NCBI GenBank assembly: GCA_964411985.1
Contig: CAYPNF010000028.1
Span: 48,473-112,472 of the forward strand
From: CAYPNF01 sp964411985
GTDB lineage: Bacteria; Verrucomicrobiota; Verrucomicrobiia; Limisphaerales; J093
Direction of reading: 5' to 3'
Length of the DNA: 64,000 bases
In this document: piece after piece, positions 62,732 through 64,000 of the stretch
Layout of the letters: each line of letters starts with the position of its first letter
Position numbering within the stretch: the first letter of the stretch is position 1
The notes under the pieces: model-generated
Told to the model about the DNA's origin: nothing
The model's database searches: none
The model's input: the letters and a program-made list of their open reading frames with translations, nothing else
Program-made: the position numbers and the translations under genes

Positions 62732-63049
62732 TCAGCCGCCTCCCTTGGAGGTGTAAACCTGTTTCCCGAGCACGTCGACCGTGTCCACAATTCCAATGAC
62801 CACGGCATCGACCGGCGCTTCCTTCAGGCCCGGCGCCAAGCGGGCGGAGCTTCCCTGGCAGAAGAGAACCAGCTCACCCAAGCCGGCTCCCACACTGTCC
62901 ACGGCAACCACCGTGTTCGAACCCGGCCGAAACCGGGTTGGATCTTTTTCGTCGACCAATTGGGGGCGCAGCAACAAGAGCTTGCGCCCGGACATGAAGG
63001 GGTCCTTCTTGGTGGCGACGACCGACCCTTCTACTCGGGCCAGAAACAT
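62732..63049 (-). CDS. BMC-P pentameric shell vertex protein
   Basis: 105 residues of the EutN/CcmL family: MFLARVEGSVVATKKDPF, LLLLRPQLV, NTVVAVDSVGAGLGELVLFC, GSSARLA, VGIVDTVDV. It starts six bases after the BMC-H stop, so hexameric and pentameric shell parts are produced together. The middle loop is longer than in the copy at 60875. It is one of three vertex paralogues in this operon, the number known for this compartment type. Confidence 0.94.
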   Translation of the reverse strand: MFLARVEGSVVATKKDPFMSGRKLLLLRPQLVDEKDPTRFRPGSNTVVAVDSVGAGLGELVLFCQGSSARLAPGLKEAPVDAVVIGIVDTVDVLGKQVYTSKGGG

Positions 63050-63055
63050 GGCCGT

Positions 63056-63346
63056 CTACTTGGTTTGAGGTTTCTTGGGAAGGACCGCTTCCACGTCCGG
63101 ATGCGGCCGGGCGATGACGTGCACGCTGACGAGATCCCCTTGAATGGCTTTGACAGCCTGGGCTCCGGCATCCGTCGCCGCTTTCACTGCCGCGACGTCT
63201 CCCACCACAACGGCGGTGACGAGGGCGTTTCCGACCTGGATCATGGGACCGGCCAGTTCCACATTGGCGGCCTTGAGCATCGCATCCGCACCTTCGACGA
63301 GGGCGACCAATCCGCGGGTTTCCAGCATTCCAATGGCTTGAGGCAT
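63056..63346 (-). CDS. BMC-H hexameric shell protein
   Basis: 96 residues, a single BMC domain (PQAIGMLETRGLVALVEGAD, AVVVGDVAAVKAATDAGAQA) plus a short C-terminal tail (HPDVEAVLPKKPQTK). Hexamers of this protein tile the shell facets, with the central pore formed by the loop at VGNAL, where most BMC-H have GSG or GGG. A strong ribosome site lies just upstream, as expected for the most abundant shell part. Confidence 0.96.
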   Translation of the reverse strand: MPQAIGMLETRGLVALVEGADAMLKAANVELAGPMIQVGNALVTAVVVGDVAAVKAATDAGAQAVKAIQGDLVSVHVIARPHPDVEAVLPKKPQTK

Positions 63347-63351
63347 ATTTG

Positions 63352-63364
63352 CTTTTCCTTTCCT
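63352..63364 (-). promoter_or_regulatory. Strong ribosome binding site of the BMC-H gene
   Basis: AGGAAAGGAAAAG lies a few bases before the BMC-H ATG, the best such site in the operon, consistent with high-level synthesis of the shell protein. Confidence 0.75.
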
Positions 63365-63391
63365 AAATGGGTTGATGATTTTGAAATTGGA

Positions 63392-64000
63392 CTACTTCTG
63401 CTTGTTGTCGAGGAACCGCCGGACTTCCCGAGCCACAACCAGCTCCTCGTTGGTGGGAATCACCAGCACCTTCACCGGCGAGTCCGGGGCACTAATCACG
63501 CCCTCGGTAGCCTTGAGCGCAGCGTTGGCCGCGGGATCAAGACGAATTCCCAGTTGTTCCACATTGCGGCAGACTGCCGCCCGAAAATCGATCTGGTTCT
63601 CACCGATACCCGCGGTAAACACGAGGGCATCGAGTCCGTTGAGTTCAAACTGAAATGCGCCAATCCAATGACGGGTCTGGTGGGCCAGCACTTCCATCGC
63701 CAGTTTGGCCCGGGTGTCGCCGCGATCGGCTGCGCTCGAGATGTCGCGAATGTCGTTCGACAACCCTGACAACCCTTTGAGCCCTGATTCTTTGCACAGG
63801 ACTCGTTCCACCTCGTCCAAGCTCAGGCCCTGCGCGCGCATGATAAGAGGAATGGCAAACGAATCGAGGTCGCCCACGCGGTTGTTGTGGGGCAGACCCG
63901 ACTGTGGGCTCATGCCGAGGCTGTTGCCGATGGCAACTCCGTTCAGGATCCCCGTTATGGACGAACTGCCCCCAAGATGACAGGAGACGACGCGCAGGTT
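63392..64000 (-). CDS. ackA: Acetate kinase-family enzyme, C-terminal part
   Basis: 202 residues are visible; the frame is open at the window edge. ASKHA-fold landmarks are present: VVSCHLGGSSSITGI, GLDALVFTAGIGEN and VIPTNEELVVAREV at the end. It would convert acyl-phosphate (lactoyl- or propionyl-phosphate) to the acid with ATP formation, closing the compartment pathway. The substrate loop reads TG..N..GMSPQSGLPHNNRVGDLDSFA, different from the usual SMGFTPLEGL.MGTRSGDIDP, though an Arg and the GD.D are kept. It lies 45 bases before the BMC-H gene. Confidence 0.92.
   Translation of the reverse strand, partial: NLRVVSCHLGGSSSITGILNGVAIGNSLGMSPQSGLPHNNRVGDLDSFAIPLIMRAQGLSLDEVERVLCKESGLKGLSGLSNDIRDISSAADRGDTRAKLAMEVLAHQTRHWIGAFQFELNGLDALVFTAGIGENQIDFRAAVCRNVEQLGIRLDPAANAALKATEGVISAPDSPVKVLVIPTNEELVVAREVRRFLDNKQK

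Overview
The window reads as a chromosomal segment of a GC-rich, plant-polysaccharide-degrading member of the Planctomycetes-Verrucomicrobia group, most likely Verrucomicrobia (inferred). The grounds are a planctomycete/verrucomicrobial-type bacterial microcompartment (BMC) operon for deoxysugar metabolism, very many signal-peptide glycosidases and esterases, Gfo/Idh/MocA oxidoreductases with RR signal peptides, DSDGD-type secreted proteins, and an orphan MacB-like permease. No tRNA, rRNA, CRISPR array or intact insertion sequence is visible.

Region 1 (1-18215, + strand) is a tightly spaced run of twelve secreted enzymes that together fit arabinoxylan or arabinan breakdown: GH95 (partial), CE1-like esterases, a GH10 xylanase, a GH62 and a GH51 arabinofuranosidase, a GH127-type enzyme, a type-B carboxylesterase, a CE6-like acetylesterase, an alpha/beta hydrolase and a GH43 enzyme. 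No SusC/SusD pair or regulator is present. The run ends in gene wreckage (18252-19326): a frameshifted GH3 enzyme whose C-terminal half is missing and which is joined in frame to the last ~50 residues of a GPH-type sugar symporter.

Region 2 (19748-27986, + strand) holds an AlbA_2/Schlafen-type ATPase-like regulator with TGQV repeats, a fourth CE1-like esterase, a parallel beta-helix protein, a GH92 alpha-mannosidase and a chromate-family transporter. Region 3 (28007-38316, mostly - strand) is housekeeping and envelope: gamma-carbonic anhydrase-like protein, BamA/TamA-like barrel, proline-rich secreted protein, MBL-fold hydrolase (+), topoisomerase III, MnmE and an orphan FtsX-type permease.

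Region 4 (38573-57200) contains a small membrane protein, an unassigned 877-residue glycosidase-like protein, an oxidoreductase, a secreted beta-carbonic anhydrase, a 2096-residue SpvB/FG-GAP/RHS protein with an overlapping secreted partner, a pRiA4b ORF-3-like protein, a GH26 plus MGH1-like two-enzyme fusion and a 91-residue fragment of a beta-propeller glycosidase. Its intergenic DNA carries hairpin repeats whose paired arms change together.

Region 5 (57207-64000, - strand) is a BMC operon read from acetate kinase (cut by the window edge) through BMC-H, BMC-P, CoA-acylating aldehyde dehydrogenase, two more BMC-P, class II (fuculose-phosphate-type) aldolase, a lactate/malate dehydrogenase and a TIM-barrel aldolase-like protein. 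The expected route is L-fucose or L-rhamnose to a 1-phosphate, to lactaldehyde plus DHAP, lactaldehyde to lactoyl-CoA inside the shell, and acyl-phosphate to acid plus ATP. Three of the enzymes carry encapsulation-peptide-like ends. This gives a plausible link between outside polysaccharide cutting (Regions 1, 2, 4) and inside deoxysugar metabolism.
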